Positions 1-10,708 of a stretch of DNA of 64,000 bases are shown piece by piece. Both the position numbers and the translations under genes were made by a program. How positions within the stretch are numbered: position 1 is the stretch's first letter; the number at the start of each line of letters is the position of its first letter. Origin of the DNA: Actinomyces sp. (GTDB lineage: Bacteria > Actinomycetota > Actinomycetes > Actinomycetales > Actinomycetaceae); assembly GCF_029851875.1 (NCBI RefSeq), contig NZ_JARKVC010000023.1, positions 62,001 through 126,000 on the forward strand, given 5' to 3'. The notes under the pieces are model-generated. The model was not told the origin of the DNA. It made no database searches and saw only the letters and a list, made by a program, of their open reading frames with translations.

Positions 1-3000
1 GACAACCCGGTGGAGATGACCGCGCGTGGCGTCACCTACAGGCATCCCGAGGGGCTGCTCAACCTCACCCAGTTCACCCAGGTCGCCCTGGCCACGGTGG
101 CGATGGCTTCCACCGCCCGGCTGGCCGAGGCAGGCGCCCTGGTCGAGGACGCGGCCTTCGCGGGCCACTCCCTGGGCGAGTACACGGCGCTGGCGGCCTA
201 CGGCCATGTCATGGACGTGGAGACCACGATCGCCATCGTCTTCCAGCGCGGGTCCACGATGCACACGCTCGTCGAGCGTGACGCCCAGGGCCGCTCGGGC
301 TACCGCATGGCCGCCCTGCGCCCGAACCAGGCCGGCGTGGCCGCCAGCCAGGTCGAGGACTACGTCGCCTCTGTCGCCGCCGCCAGCGGTGAGTTCCTCC
401 AGATCGTCAACTACAACCTGGCCGGGGCCCAGTACGCGGTGGCCGGCACGGTGGCGGGCCTGGAGGCGCTGGCGGCTGACAGCCGCAGGCGCGCCGAGGC
501 CCGCGGGGGCAAGAACCCCTTCATGCTCGTGCCCGGGATCGACGTCCCCTTCCACTCTGAGGTGCTGCGTCCGGGCGTGCCGGCCTTCCGCAGCCGGCTC
601 CTGGAGCTCGTGCCCGAGGACCTCGACTACGAGCGCCTGGTGGGTCGCTACGTGCCCAACCTCGTGGCGCGCCCCTTCGAGCTGAGCCAGGACTTCGTGC
701 GCACCGTGCTCCAGGTCGTGCCCTCAGAGCCTGCGCGCGAGGTGCTGGAGTCCTGGGAGCACTGGTCCCAGCGTCCCCGTGAGCTGGCCCGCCTGCTCCT
801 GGTCGAGCTCCTGGCCTGGCAGTTCGCCTCGCCGGTGCGCTGGATCGAGACCCAGGACCTGATGGTGCGCTCACGTGCCGAGGGAGGCCTGGGCAGGCGG
901 CACCTGGTGGAGGTGGGCCTGGCGGCCTCACCGACCCTGGCCAACCTGGCCTCGCGCACCCTCATGCTGCCCGAGCACGCCGCTCGCCACGTCACGGTCC
1001 ACAACGTGCGACGTGACGAGGCCCGGGTGCTGGCCACCGACACCGATCCCGCGGTGAGCGTGGAGGAGGCCCCCGCTGGCAGCGCGGCGGCGGTGCCCAG
1101 CACGCCGGCCCAGCCCTGCGCACCGCAGGCGGAGGCGCCGGCCGCGACTGCCGGGCCTGCCGCGCCTGCTGCGACGACCGCGCCGGCCCAGGCTCCGAGC
1201 GAGCCGGTGGCCGACCTGTCCTTCGGCGCGCCCGACGCGCTGACCGTCCTGCTGGCCCACGCCGCCCGGATCGCCCCGGAGCAGATCGGGGCCACCGACA
1301 CCACCGAGACCCTGACCAACGGCGTCTCCTCGCGCCGCAACCAGCTGCTCATGGACATGGGCGGTGAGCTGGAGCTGGCCTCGATCGACGGCGCGGCCGA
1401 CGCCGACATGCCGACCCTCAGCGGGATCGTGGCCAAGGGCGCTCCCGGCTACAAGGCCTTCGGGCCGGTGCTCACCGAGGTGGTGCGCTCGGGCCTGGGA
1501 CGCCTCATGGGCCCGGCAGGACTGCGCGCCTCCTACGTGGGCGAGCGGCTGGGCACGGTGTGGGGCCTGGGCGAGGGGTGGACCGCGCACGTCAGCGCCG
1601 CCCTCGTGCTGGGGACGCGTGAAGGGTCCTCAGTGCGCGGCGGCGAGCTCGCCAGCCTGGGGACCTCGCAGCCAGCCGCCTCCGCACGCGAGGTCGACGC
1701 CCTCATCGACGCCGCCGTCCAGCAGGTGGCCGGCGATCGCGGGCTGAGCGTGGCCCGCGTGAGCGCGGCGGCGACGCCAGGCGCCGTCGTCGACTCCGCC
1801 GCCCTGGACGCCTTCGCCGCGACGGTCACCGGCGAGCGCGGCGTGCTCGCCACCACGGCGCGCACGATGCTGGCCGCCCTCGGGCTGGCCGAGCCGGCGC
1901 AGGCCGACGACGCCGCAGCCGACGAGGCCACCTCCACCCGGGCCCTGGTGGCTGCGGTGGACGCCGAGCTCGGCTCGGGATGGCTGGCCTCGGTGACCCC
2001 GGCCTTCGACGCGCGCCGCGCGGTTCTCATTGACGACTGGTGGGCCAGCGCCCGTGAGGAGCTGGCGCGCCTGGGCAGCGCAGACAGTGACCTGGACCAG
2101 GCGCGCCGCGTCCTGGCCCCCGAGCGCTTCGCGGGGCTGGGGACGGCGGTGGCACAGCAGGCGGCCTGGTGGTGCGAGCAGGCCAGGGCCGCCGGCCAGG
2201 CCGAGCGCGCCCAGCTCCTCGCGGCGGTCGCGCAGGCCGCGACGAGCGCCCCTGAGACCGGGGGTGCTGATCGCAGGTGGGCCCGCGAGGTCGCCGTCGT
2301 CACCGGCGTGGCGCCCGGCTCGATCGCGGCCTCGGTGGTCGCCGAGCTCCTGGCGGGCGGCGCGAGCGTCATCGCCACCTCCTCGCGCCTGACCCACGAG
2401 CGCCTGGCCTTCGCCCGCGAGCTCTACCGCACCCACGCCGTGGCCGGCGCGAGGCTGTGGATGGTCCCGGCCAACCTGGCCTCCTACCGGGACGTGGACG
2501 CCCTGGCCCACTGGATCGGCCACGACCAGGTCGTCACCTCCGGCGGCTCGTCGACGGTGGTCAAGCAGGCACTGGTCCCCACCCTGCTCTTCCCCTTCGC
2601 GGCCCCGCGCGTCAGCGGCACGCTGGCCGACGCCGGGCCGGCGGCCGAGTCCCAGGCCCGTGTGCTGCTGTGGAGCCTGGAGCGCCAGGTCGCCGCGCTC
2701 TCGGCCATCGGCACGGACACCCACGTCGACTCCCGCCTCCACGTCGTCCTGCCCGGTTCACCCAACCGCGGCACCTTCGGCGGGGACGGCGCCTACGGCG
2801 AGGTCAAGTCCGCCCTGGACGCCGTGGTCAACCGCTGGAGAGCGGAGGCAGCGTGGTCGGGGCGCGTCACCCTGGCCCACCCCCGGATCGGCTGGGTGCG
2901 CGGCACCGGCCTCATGGGAGGCAACGACCCTCTCGTCGAGGCCGTGGAGGCGGCGGGAGTGCGCACCTGGTCCACCGACGAGATCGCCCACGAGCTGGTC

Positions 3001-5172
3001 GCCCTGTGCGCGCCAGGCGTGCGTGAGCAGGCCAGGCAGGCACCCGTCGAGGCGGACCTGACCGGTGGCCTGGCCGCCGGCGTCGACCTCGTGGCGCTGC
3101 GCGAGCAGGCCGGTGCGGCGGCCGAGCAGGCCGAGCCTGAGACCACGGCGGCCGCGACGGTGCCGGCCCTTCCCACGCCGTCGGTACCCTGCCAGCCCAC
3201 CGCACCGCAGTGGGGTGAGGTGAGAACGAGCCTGGAGGAGATGGTCGTCGTCGTCTCCACCGGGGAGGTCTCCACCTGGGGCTCGGGGCGCACGCGCCGC
3301 GAGGCCGAGCTGGGGATGAGCGGTGAGGACGACGTCGAGCTCACGGCCGCCGGGGTGCTGGAGCTGGCCTGGGGGATGGGCCTGCTGACCTACCAGGAGT
3401 CTCCCAGGGCCGGCTGGTACGACGCGCAGGGAGAGCTCGTGCCCGAGGAGGAGGTCTACGCCCGTTACCGTGACGAGGTCGTGGCCCGCTGCGGCATCCG
3501 CGAGTTCGTCGACGACGGCGTCATCGCCCCGCAGGCGGAGGTTGACGCCACCGTCTACCTCGACCGCGATATCACCCTCACGGTGGCGGACGAGGCCACG
3601 GCACGCTCCGTGGCGGCCGCCGACCCCGCTCACACGCGTGTGGCGCCCCAGGAGGGCACGGGGGAGTGGACGGTGACCTGCCTGGCAGGGTGCCTGGCCC
3701 GCGTCCCGCGACGTGCTACGCTCTCGCGCACGGTGGGCGGCCAGATGCCTGAGGGCTTTGACCCCTCACGCTGGGGGATCCCGGCGAGCATGGTCGAGGG
3801 CATGGACCCCATCGCCTCGTGGAACCTGGTCACGGCCGTGGACGCCTTCCTGTCCGCCGGCTTCAGCCCGGCCGAGCTGCTGCGGGCCGTCCACCCCAGC
3901 GACGTCGCCTCCACGCAGGGCACCGGCTTTGGCGGCATGGAGTCCATGCGCAAGATGTTCGTCGGGCGGTTGCTGGACGAGGAGCGTCCCTCCGACATCC
4001 TCCAGGAGGCCCTGCCCAACGTGGTGGCCGCCCACGTCATGCAGTCCTACGTCGGTGGCTACGGCTCCATGGTTCAGCCGGTCTCGGCCTGCGCCACGGC
4101 CGCGGTGTCCATCGAGGAGGCCTGGGACAAGATCGCACTGGGCAAGGCCGAGGTCGTCGTGGCCGGTGCCATCGACGACATCTCGGTGGAATCCGTGGTG
4201 GGCTTCGGCAACATGAACGCCACCGCCGAGGCGGCGGCCATGTACGCCCAGGGCATCAGCGCCCGCCACTTCTCCCGGGCCAACGACCGCCGTCGCGCGG
4301 GCTTCGTGGAGGCCGAGGGAGGCGGCACGGTCATCCTGGCCAGGGCCAGCGTGGCGGCCCGCCTGGGCCTGCCGGTGGCAGGGGTGCTCGGCTTCGTCTC
4401 CTCCTACGCCGACGGCGCCCACACCTCCATCCCGGCCCCCGGCCTGGGGGCCCTGGGGGCCGGGCGAGGCGGCAAGGACTCGCGCCTGGCCCGGGCGCTG
4501 GCGGACCTCGGGGTCCAGGCCGACGACATCGCCGTGGTCTCCAAGCACGACACCTCCACCAAGGCCAACGACCCCAACGAGTCCGAGCTGCACACGCGCC
4601 TGGCCCGGGCCCTGGGACGCACCCCCGGCAACCCGCTGGTGGCCGTCTCCCAGAAGTCGGTCACCGGTCACGCCAAGGGCGGGGCCGCCCTGTTCCAGGT
4701 GGCGGGGCTCGCCGAGATCCTGGCCACCGGGGTCGCCCCGGGCAACGCCAGCCTCGACGTGGTGGACCCGGTCATGGAACCGGACGCCTTCTGGGTGTGG
4801 CCCCGCAGGCCGATCCGGCTGTCTGGCCGTGGCGGCGTGGTGCGCGCCGGTCTGGTGACCTCCCTGGGCTTCGGCCACGTCTCCGGCCTCATCGCCCTGG
4901 TCCATCCCGGTGCCTTCGAGTCGGCCCTGCGCCGTCGCGACGGAGAGGCCGGGGTGCAGGCGTGGCTGGAGCGGGCCAACGCGCGCCTGGCGGCCGGTGC
5001 CAGGAGGCGCCTGGCCGGCATGATCGGCCGCGCGCCCCTGTTCGAGGAGGTGCGAGGACGCCGTCTGGGCCAGGCCGAGGCCGGAGGCGACCCGCACGAG
5101 GTCGAGGCCGCCATGCTGCTGGACCCGCAGGCGCGACTGGGCGCCGACGGCGTCTACCACACCGGGCGGTGA
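1..5172 (+). CDS. fas: Type I fatty acid synthase, C-terminal part (5' end outside window)
   Basis: About 1,723 codons of a giant multidomain synthase that makes long-chain acyl-CoA in the cytoplasm. The reading frame is open from base 1, so the start lies upstream; mycobacterial Fas is about 3,070 residues. Visible in order: the malonyl/palmitoyl transferase nucleophile motif GHSLGEY (Ser codon at 169-171); an Ala/Pro-rich linker (about 1060-1220); an acyl-carrier segment around GVSSRRNQ (about 1325); a ketoreductase Rossmann segment beginning VAVVTGVAPGSIA (about 2290); and the ketosynthase with its active-site Cys in SACATAAVSIE (Cys codon at 4090-4092) and the downstream motifs SKHDTSTKANDPNE and SVTGHAKGG. 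It ends after the ketosynthase without a phosphopantetheinyl transferase domain, as in bacterial FAS-I; that enzyme is encoded separately downstream by acpS. Identification is firm. Confidence 0.95.
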   Translation, partial: DNPVEMTARGVTYRHPEGLLNLTQFTQVALATVAMASTARLAEAGALVEDAAFAGHSLGEYTALAAYGHVMDVETTIAIVFQRGSTMHTLVERDAQGRSGYRMAALRPNQAGVAASQVEDYVASVAAASGEFLQIVNYNLAGAQYAVAGTVAGLEALAADSRRRAEARGGKNPFMLVPGIDVPFHSEVLRPGVPAFRSRLLELVPEDLDYERLVGRYVPNLVARPFELSQDFVRTVLQVVPSEPAREVLESWEHWSQRPRELARLLLVELLAWQFASPVRWIETQDLMVRSRAEGGLGRRHLVEVGLAASPTLANLASRTLMLPEHAARHVTVHNVRRDEARVLATDTDPAVSVEEAPAGSAAAVPSTPAQPCAPQAEAPAATAGPAAPAATTAPAQAPSEPVADLSFGAPDALTVLLAHAARIAPEQIGATDTTETLTNGVSSRRNQLLMDMGGELELASIDGAADADMPTLSGIVAKGAPGYKAFGPVLTEVVRSGLGRLMGPAGLRASYVGERLGTVWGLGEGWTAHVSAALVLGTREGSSVRGGELASLGTSQPAASAREVDALIDAAVQQVAGDRGLSVARVSAAATPGAVVDSAALDAFAATVTGERGVLATTARTMLAALGLAEPAQADDAAADEATSTRALVAAVDAELGSGWLASVTPAFDARRAVLIDDWWASAREELARLGSADSDLDQARRVLAPERFAGLGTAVAQQAAWWCEQARAAGQAERAQLLAAVAQAATSAPETGGADRRWAREVAVVTGVAPGSIAASVVAELLAGGASVIATSSRLTHERLAFARELYRTHAVAGARLWMVPANLASYRDVDALAHWIGHDQVVTSGGSSTVVKQALVPTLLFPFAAPRVSGTLADAGPAAESQARVLLWSLERQVAALSAIGTDTHVDSRLHVVLPGSPNRGTFGGDGAYGEVKSALDAVVNRWRAEAAWSGRVTLAHPRIGWVRGTGLMGGNDPLVEAVEAAGVRTWSTDEIAHELVALCAPGVREQARQAPVEADLTGGLAAGVDLVALREQAGAAAEQAEPETTAAATVPALPTPSVPCQPTAPQWGEVRTSLEEMVVVVSTGEVSTWGSGRTRREAELGMSGEDDVELTAAGVLELAWGMGLLTYQESPRAGWYDAQGELVPEEEVYARYRDEVVARCGIREFVDDGVIAPQAEVDATVYLDRDITLTVADEATARSVAAADPAHTRVAPQEGTGEWTVTCLAGCLARVPRRATLSRTVGGQMPEGFDPSRWGIPASMVEGMDPIASWNLVTAVDAFLSAGFSPAELLRAVHPSDVASTQGTGFGGMESMRKMFVGRLLDEERPSDILQEALPNVVAAHVMQSYVGGYGSMVQPVSACATAAVSIEEAWDKIALGKAEVVVAGAIDDISVESVVGFGNMNATAEAAAMYAQGISARHFSRANDRRRAGFVEAEGGGTVILARASVAARLGLPVAGVLGFVSSYADGAHTSIPAPGLGALGAGRGGKDSRLARALADLGVQADDIAVVSKHDTSTKANDPNESELHTRLARALGRTPGNPLVAVSQKSVTGHAKGGAALFQVAGLAEILATGVAPGNASLDVVDPVMEPDAFWVWPRRPIRLSGRGGVVRAGLVTSLGFGHVSGLIALVHPGAFESALRRRDGEAGVQAWLERANARLAAGARRRLAGMIGRAPLFEEVRGRRLGQAEAGGDPHEVEAAMLLDPQARLGADGVYHTGR

Positions 5173-5180
5173 GGAGAGGC

Positions 5181-5222
5181 GGCCGGGCCCGGCCACTGGG
5201 CCCAGCCGCCTGGCCAGGCCGC
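5181..5222. terminator. GC-rich palindromes after fas, possible terminator
   Basis: A perfect 14-bp palindrome at 5181-5194 and further GGCC-rich inverted repeats up to about 5222 follow the fas stop codon. There is no T-tract, so intrinsic termination is uncertain. Confidence 0.3.
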
Positions 5223-5292
5223 CTGCGCGGGGGCGAGGGCACTGCTCCGACCTGCGCAGGCGCCACCGGCCCCGCTCGGCGCTCCCGGGCTC

Positions 5293-5298
5293 TAGACT
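5293..5298 (+). promoter_or_regulatory. -10 element of dhaK, leaderless type
   Basis: TAGACT ends exactly six bases before the dhaK ATG and no ribosome binding site lies between them. Transcription would begin at or next to the start codon. No good -35 is visible. Confidence 0.6.
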
Positions 5299-5304
5299 GG
5301 GCCT

Positions 5305-6317
<1,013 letters not shown>

Positions 6318-6321
<4 letters not shown>

Positions 6322-6989
6322 GCACGGTCCTTGACGCACAGGGCGTACGGCAGTGGGTAGGCCTGGTTGCTGAGCTGGTGACGGCCCACGAGCACGAGCT
6401 CACCGAGCTCGACGCCGCTATCGGTGACGCCGACCACGGCGCCAACATGCGGCGCGGCTTCCAGGCGGCCGTCCCGGCCGTGCAGGATCCTTCCCTGGTG
6501 ACGCCTGGAGCGGTGCTGAAGAAGGTGGCGATGACTCTTATCTCGACCGTCGGCGGTGCCTCAGGCCCGCTGTACGGCACCTTCTTCCTGCGCATGGCCA
6601 CCGAGTGCGGGGACAGCCCGAGCATGGACCTGACGACGCTGAGCCAGGCGATGGAGGCCGGCACGGCCGGCATCCAGGCCCGTGGCCGTTCCCAGGCGGG
6701 GGAGAAGACCATGCTGGACGCCTGGCTGCCGGCCCTGGAGGCCGTGCGGGGGCAGACGGACCTGGTCTCCGGCGTCGCGGCAGCCGCTCGCGCGGCACAG
6801 CAGGGCCGGGAGGCCACGGCGGCGATGCGGGCGACGAAGGGACGCGCCTCCTACCTGGGGGAGCGCTCGGTCGGTCACGTCGACCCGGGCGCGGCCTCGA
6901 CCGCGCTCATCCTCCAGGCGCTGGAGCAGGCGCTCCAGGCCGGGCCGGCACAGCCTGAGGCAGCGCGCGCCCAGGAGGAGGACGCATGA
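6318..6989 (+). CDS. dhaL: Dihydroxyacetone kinase subunit DhaL
   Basis: 223 residues. The ADP-binding subunit, which in PTS-type systems keeps its nucleotide bound and is rephosphorylated by DhaM. The nucleotide/Mg motif GDADHGANMRRGF lies near residue 34, and GGASGPLYGTFFL follows. The GTG at 6318 overlaps the dhaK TGA as GTGA and has GGAGG seven bases upstream, so this start is preferred over an in-frame codon at 6267 that lies well inside dhaK. Translational coupling with dhaK is implied. Confidence 0.92.
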
Positions 6990-7393
6990 GCGGGATCGTC
7001 GTCGTCTCCCACTCGCGCCAGCTCGCTGAGGCGGCGCTGGACCTCGTGGCCGGGCTCGTACCGGGCCTGGAGGTGAGCGTCCAGCTGGCCGCAGGAACGC
7101 CGGACGCAGGCCTGGGCACTGACCCCACCGACGTCATGGCGGGGATCGAGGCTGCCGACGACGGCGAGGGCGTCCTCGTCCTGGCGGACGTGGGCAGCGG
7201 GATCATGAGCGCCCAGATGGCCCTAGAGCTGCTCGCCCCCGAGCTGGCCGAGCGCGTGGTGGTCAGCCCCGCGCCCCTGGTGGAGGGTCTGCTGGCCGCC
7301 TACGCCGCCGTCGGCACCGGGTGCCCCTTCGACCAGGTCTGTGAGCGCGCCGCCGACGCGGCGCAGGACAAACGCTCCCAGGTCGAGGGGTGA
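6986..7393 (+). CDS. dhaM: PTS-dependent dihydroxyacetone kinase phosphotransferase subunit DhaM
   Basis: 135 residues, a single EIIA-mannose-like domain. The phospho-acceptor His is His9 in IVVVSHSRQ; it takes phosphate from HPr and passes it to the ADP on DhaL. E. coli DhaM also carries HPr-like and EI-like domains; this short form has neither, so it depends on the cell's general PTS proteins. Overlaps dhaL by ATGA. Its presence shows that the kinase uses phosphoenolpyruvate through the PTS rather than ATP. Confidence 0.9.
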   Translation: MSGIVVVSHSRQLAEAALDLVAGLVPGLEVSVQLAAGTPDAGLGTDPTDVMAGIEAADDGEGVLVLADVGSGIMSAQMALELLAPELAERVVVSPAPLVEGLLAAYAAVGTGCPFDQVCERAADAAQDKRSQVEG

Positions 7394-7947
7394 GAGCGCG
7401 GCGCCTGGACGCGGTGCTGCGCCCGAGGGAGCCTGAGGCCGCGCGGCTTCCCAGCATCCTCGTGGCGCCAGGGGCTCAGGTCCTCGGGGTGGGGGTGGAC
7501 CTCGTCCACGTCCCGGCGCTGGCAGCCCAGCTCTCCCAGCCCGGCACGGTGCTGGCCGAGCGCGCCTTCACCCCGCGCGAGCGGCGAGCGGCGCGTCGTC
7601 GCAGCGTGGAGACCGGCTCCCAGGAGGCCGAGCACCTGGCGGCGCGGTGGGCGGCCAAGGAGGCCTTCGTCAAGGCCTGGTCGCAGGCCGTCAACACCCT
7701 CGCCGGGACCGGCGTGGCACCCGCCCTCGCCCCGCAGGAGCTGGACTGGCGTGAGATCGAGGTCGTCAGCGACCACTGGCACCGCCCGGGCCTGAGGCTG
7801 GAGGGGCAGGTCGCCCAGGCGGTGGGCGCGGGGCTGGGACCGGGGGCCGCGGCGTCGGCACGCTGGCTGGTCTCCCTCACGCACGACGGCGGCTGGGCCG
7901 GGGCCGTGGTGCTGGCCTGCGCGGGCGCGCAGGAACCGCGGACCTGA
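7390..7947 (+). CDS. acpS: Holo-[acyl-carrier-protein] synthase
   Basis: 185 residues. Transfers 4'-phosphopantetheine from CoA to acyl-carrier domains, very likely including that of the FAS encoded at the left end of the window. Family motifs are GVGVDLVHV (about residues 33-41, metal-binding Asp37) and RWAAKEAFVKAW (about residues 85-96). The GTG at 7390 overlaps the dhaM TGA as GTGA; it leaves an unusually long N-terminus of about 30 residues, so an internal start near 7462 is possible. In mycobacteria acpS sits directly next to fas; here dhaKLM lies between them. Confidence 0.88.
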   Translation: MRARRLDAVLRPREPEAARLPSILVAPGAQVLGVGVDLVHVPALAAQLSQPGTVLAERAFTPRERRAARRRSVETGSQEAEHLAARWAAKEAFVKAWSQAVNTLAGTGVAPALAPQELDWREIEVVSDHWHRPGLRLEGQVAQAVGAGLGPGAAASARWLVSLTHDGGWAGAVVLACAGAQEPRT

Positions 7948-8071
7948 GTGTTTCCGAGAAGAGTCGCCGCGGTCACAGTTCGGTGACGTCCTCGCCGCGC
8001 ACCGTTGCCTGGGACCATCGTCCTGTAGCGTCCTGCACACCCTTTTCCTGACGGCAGACAAGGACGTCGCT

Positions 8072-9553
8072 ATGACTGAGACCACCTATCAGGCCATCGC
8101 CATGATCGTCTACTTCGTGGGCATGCTGGCGATCGGTGGCTGGGCCTACGGGCGCAATCACGACCTGGACGACTACATGCTCGCCGGCCGTGGTCTGGGT
8201 CCCTGGGTCGCCGCGCTGAGCGCCGGGGCCTCGGACATGTCGGGATGGCTCCTCATGGGGCTGCCGGGTGCGCTCTACGCCTCGGGCCTGGTGGAGTCCT
8301 GGATCGCGATCGGCCTGACGGTGGGAGCCTGGCTGAACTGGAGGTACGTGGCCCCGCGCCTGCGCACCTACACCGAGGTGGCCAGGAACTCCATCACGAT
8401 CCCGAGCTTCCTCGACAACCGCCTCCACGACGACCGCCACCTGCTGCGCTGGGCCAGCGGCATCATCATCCTGGTGTACTTCACCTTCTACGTCTCCTCC
8501 GGCATGGTGGCCGGCGGGGTGTTCTTCGAGAACTCCTTCGGCATGGACTACCGCCTGGGCATGGTGCTCGTCGCCGCGATCACGGTGGTCTACACACTGG
8601 TCGGCGGCTTCCTGGCCGTGTCCTACACCGACTTCGTCCAGGGCGTCATGATGGTGGCGGCGCTGGTCATGGTGCCCGTCGTGGGCGTGGTGAGGCTGGG
8701 CGGACCGGCCAAGGTGGTCGAGGCCGTCCACGAGGTCGATCCCGGCTACTGGGCGATGATCGGCTCCTCGGTCACGCTCGTCGGCGTCATCTCCTCCCTG
8801 GCCTGGGGCCTGGGGTACTTCGGCCAGCCGCACATCATCGTGCGCTTCATGGCCATCCGTTCCGTCAAGGAGGCGAGGGCGGGGCGGCGTATCGGCATCG
8901 GCTGGATGCTCTTCGCGGTGGCCGGGGCCTGCGCGACCGCCGTGGTGGGCGTGGCCCGCTACCGTCGTGACCCCGCTGCGCTGGCGGACCCGGAGGCCGT
9001 CTTCCTCGCCCTGGGCCAGCTTCTCTTCCACCCGCTCATCGCCGGCCTTCTGCTCTCGGCGATCCTGGCGGCCATCATGTCCACGGTCGCCTCCCAGCTG
9101 CTCGTGACCTCCTCGGCGCTGATCGAGGACCTCTACGGTGTGGTGACGCGCAAGCCGGTGCCCAGCTCCAGGCTGGTGCTCTACTCGCGCATGAGCGTGG
9201 CGGCCATCGCGACCGTCGCCGCCCTGCTGGCCTGGGAGCGCAACGACACCATCCTCGCCCTCGTGGCCTTCGCCTGGGCCGGCTTCGGGGCCTCCTTCGG
9301 CCCCACGGTCCTGCTGTCGCTGTACTGGAGGCGTCTGACGACGGCTGGTGCCTTCGCCGGCACGGTCACCGGCGCCGTCGTCGTCATGGTGTGGGGCAAC
9401 CTGTCCGGAGGCGTCTTCGAGCTCTACGAGATCCTGCCTGGCTTCGTGGCCAACCTGGCTGTGGCGGTCGGGGTCTCGCTGACCCGGCAGCCGGCCCCTG
9501 AGGTGGCCGAGGAGTTCGACCGGGCAGTTGCCCTGGCCGCCGAGCGCGGCTAG
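8072..9553 (+). CDS. putP: Sodium/proline symporter (SSS family)
   Basis: 493 residues, a polytopic inner-membrane transporter with about 12-13 hydrophobic segments that imports L-proline with Na+. The N-terminal signature is typical of PutP: a first membrane segment, then YMLAGRGLGPWVAALSAGAS and SGWLLMGLPGALYASG, and ITIPSFLDNR around residue 110. It stands alone between acpS and the riboflavin-type locus. A moderate AAGGACG lies ahead of the ATG. Proline specificity is inferred from family resemblance. Confidence 0.88.
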   Translation: MTETTYQAIAMIVYFVGMLAIGGWAYGRNHDLDDYMLAGRGLGPWVAALSAGASDMSGWLLMGLPGALYASGLVESWIAIGLTVGAWLNWRYVAPRLRTYTEVARNSITIPSFLDNRLHDDRHLLRWASGIIILVYFTFYVSSGMVAGGVFFENSFGMDYRLGMVLVAAITVVYTLVGGFLAVSYTDFVQGVMMVAALVMVPVVGVVRLGGPAKVVEAVHEVDPGYWAMIGSSVTLVGVISSLAWGLGYFGQPHIIVRFMAIRSVKEARAGRRIGIGWMLFAVAGACATAVVGVARYRRDPAALADPEAVFLALGQLLFHPLIAGLLLSAILAAIMSTVASQLLVTSSALIEDLYGVVTRKPVPSSRLVLYSRMSVAAIATVAALLAWERNDTILALVAFAWAGFGASFGPTVLLSLYWRRLTTAGAFAGTVTGAVVVMVWGNLSGGVFELYEILPGFVANLAVAVGVSLTRQPAPEVAEEFDRAVALAAERG

Positions 9554-9569
9554 TGTCTGCCACAGCTAC

Positions 9570-9704
9570 GTGCTCCGGGGTCGGTGAAAGTCCGAGCCGG
9601 CGGTGACAGTCCGCGACCTGCACGTTCGTCCCGCCGGGGCGCGCGTGCGGCTGAGCTGGTGGAACTCCAGCACCGACGGTGAGAGTCCGGATGGGAGGAA
9701 GCAC
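9570..9704 (+). promoter_or_regulatory. FMN riboswitch (RFN element)
   Basis: The conserved RFN core is readable: GTCGGTGAAAGTCCGAGCC, then GGCGGTGACAGTCCGCGACC, then TGGTGGAACTCCAGC, and finally CCGACGGTGAGAGTCCGGA followed by TGGGAGGAAGCAC. The closing P1 helix pairs GTGCT (9570-9574) with AGCAC (9700-9704). It lies 146 bases upstream of the ABC permease gene. FMN binding should repress that gene when flavin is plentiful. Confidence 0.92.
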
Positions 9705-9810
9705 GAGGCGCACGGTGCCTGGCGCTGGCACCTCCTCCGTCGAGAGGAGACGGCGCTGCTCGCAGTGCGCCGGGCGCGCCTGCGCGGTGCTGGCCCGTCA
9801 CCCCGGAGCG

Positions 9811-9831
9811 GCCCGGGGAGGCGCCCCGGGC
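9811..9831 (+). promoter_or_regulatory. Hairpin next to the ribX ribosome binding site, likely riboswitch expression platform
   Basis: GCCCGGGG and CCCCGGGC form an 8-bp stem with a 5-base loop about nine bases before the AGGAG of the permease gene. There is no T-tract, which favours control of translation over intrinsic termination. Other pairings are possible in the 9705-9810 stretch, which carries no gene. Confidence 0.45.
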
Positions 9832-9850
9832 GGAGCCGCCAGGAGCACCG

Positions 9851-10651
9851 ATGTCACCTTCAGCCGCACGCCGAGCCGGCGCACGCGTGCGCACGCCGTC
9901 GCCGGCACTGGCCCTGGGCCTGCTGCTCGTGGGCCTGTGGTGGGCCCTGAGCGCGAGCCAGGCGGTGCCTGCGGTCTTCCTGCCCTCACCCTCCTCCGTG
10001 GCCAGGCGCCTGTGGCTCGCACTGACCCAGGGGGGCCTGGCCGGCTACGCCTGGGTGACGATGCGCGAGGCCCTGCTGGGGAGCCTGACGGCCGCCGTCC
10101 TGTCCCTGCCCCTGGCCTGGGGCCTGTTCCACTGGCCCCGCTTCTCCCGCACGGTGCTGCCCTACGTGGCCGCCTCCCAGGCCGTGCCGGCTATCGCGAT
10201 CGCTCCGCTGCTCGTGCTGTGGATCGGCTACGGCACGGTGCCGGTGGTGCTCCTGTGCACGCTGATGGTCTTCTTTCCCATCACCGTCACCGTCCTGCTG
10301 GGTCTGCGGGGCCTGGACACCGACGTCCTGGACGCGGCCCGGCTCGACGGCGCCCACGGGATGAGCATGGTCACGCGTATGGAGCTGCCGATGGCGCTGC
10401 CGGCCATCTTGTCCGGGCTGCGTACCGGCTTCACCTTGTCCGTCACCGGCGCGGTGGTCGGTGAGATGACGATGGGTGGCCAGGGCATGGGCATGGTGCT
10501 CGCCCACCAGCGCGACGCCGTGGACACCGCGGGCCTGTTCTCCACGATCCTCCTGCTGTGTGCCATGGCGACGGCCATCCACTGGTGCCTGCACGAGGCC
10601 GAGCGCCGCAGCCGGGTCGTGGACGCCGTGCGCGGACGACGCGCGACCTGA
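9851..10651 (+). CDS. ribX: ABC transporter permease, probable riboflavin importer (RibX type)
   Basis: 266 residues with about six membrane segments and the BPD-type cytoplasmic EAA loop (DAARLDGAHGMSMVTRMELP, about residues 160-180) that contacts the ATPase. It belongs to the permease group paired with NMT1/THI5-like binding proteins. Riboflavin (or a flavin precursor) is inferred as substrate from the FMN riboswitch immediately upstream and the binding-protein gene immediately downstream, matching the known RibXY arrangement. No ATPase gene accompanies the pair in this window, so it must borrow one. AGGAG precedes the ATG. Confidence 0.75.
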   Translation: MSPSAARRAGARVRTPSPALALGLLLVGLWWALSASQAVPAVFLPSPSSVARRLWLALTQGGLAGYAWVTMREALLGSLTAAVLSLPLAWGLFHWPRFSRTVLPYVAASQAVPAIAIAPLLVLWIGYGTVPVVLLCTLMVFFPITVTVLLGLRGLDTDVLDAARLDGAHGMSMVTRMELPMALPAILSGLRTGFTLSVTGAVVGEMTMGGQGMGMVLAHQRDAVDTAGLFSTILLLCAMATAIHWCLHEAERRSRVVDAVRGRRAT

Positions 10652-10708
10652 GCCTGCCCCGCCCACGCCTGACGCACACTCACCTCCACCAGGACGAAGG
10701 AGCCACTC

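Noticed and set aside
9811..9831. Classical intrinsic terminator in the riboswitch
   Set aside because: The hairpin has no T-tract; its place beside the ribosome binding site favours translational control.
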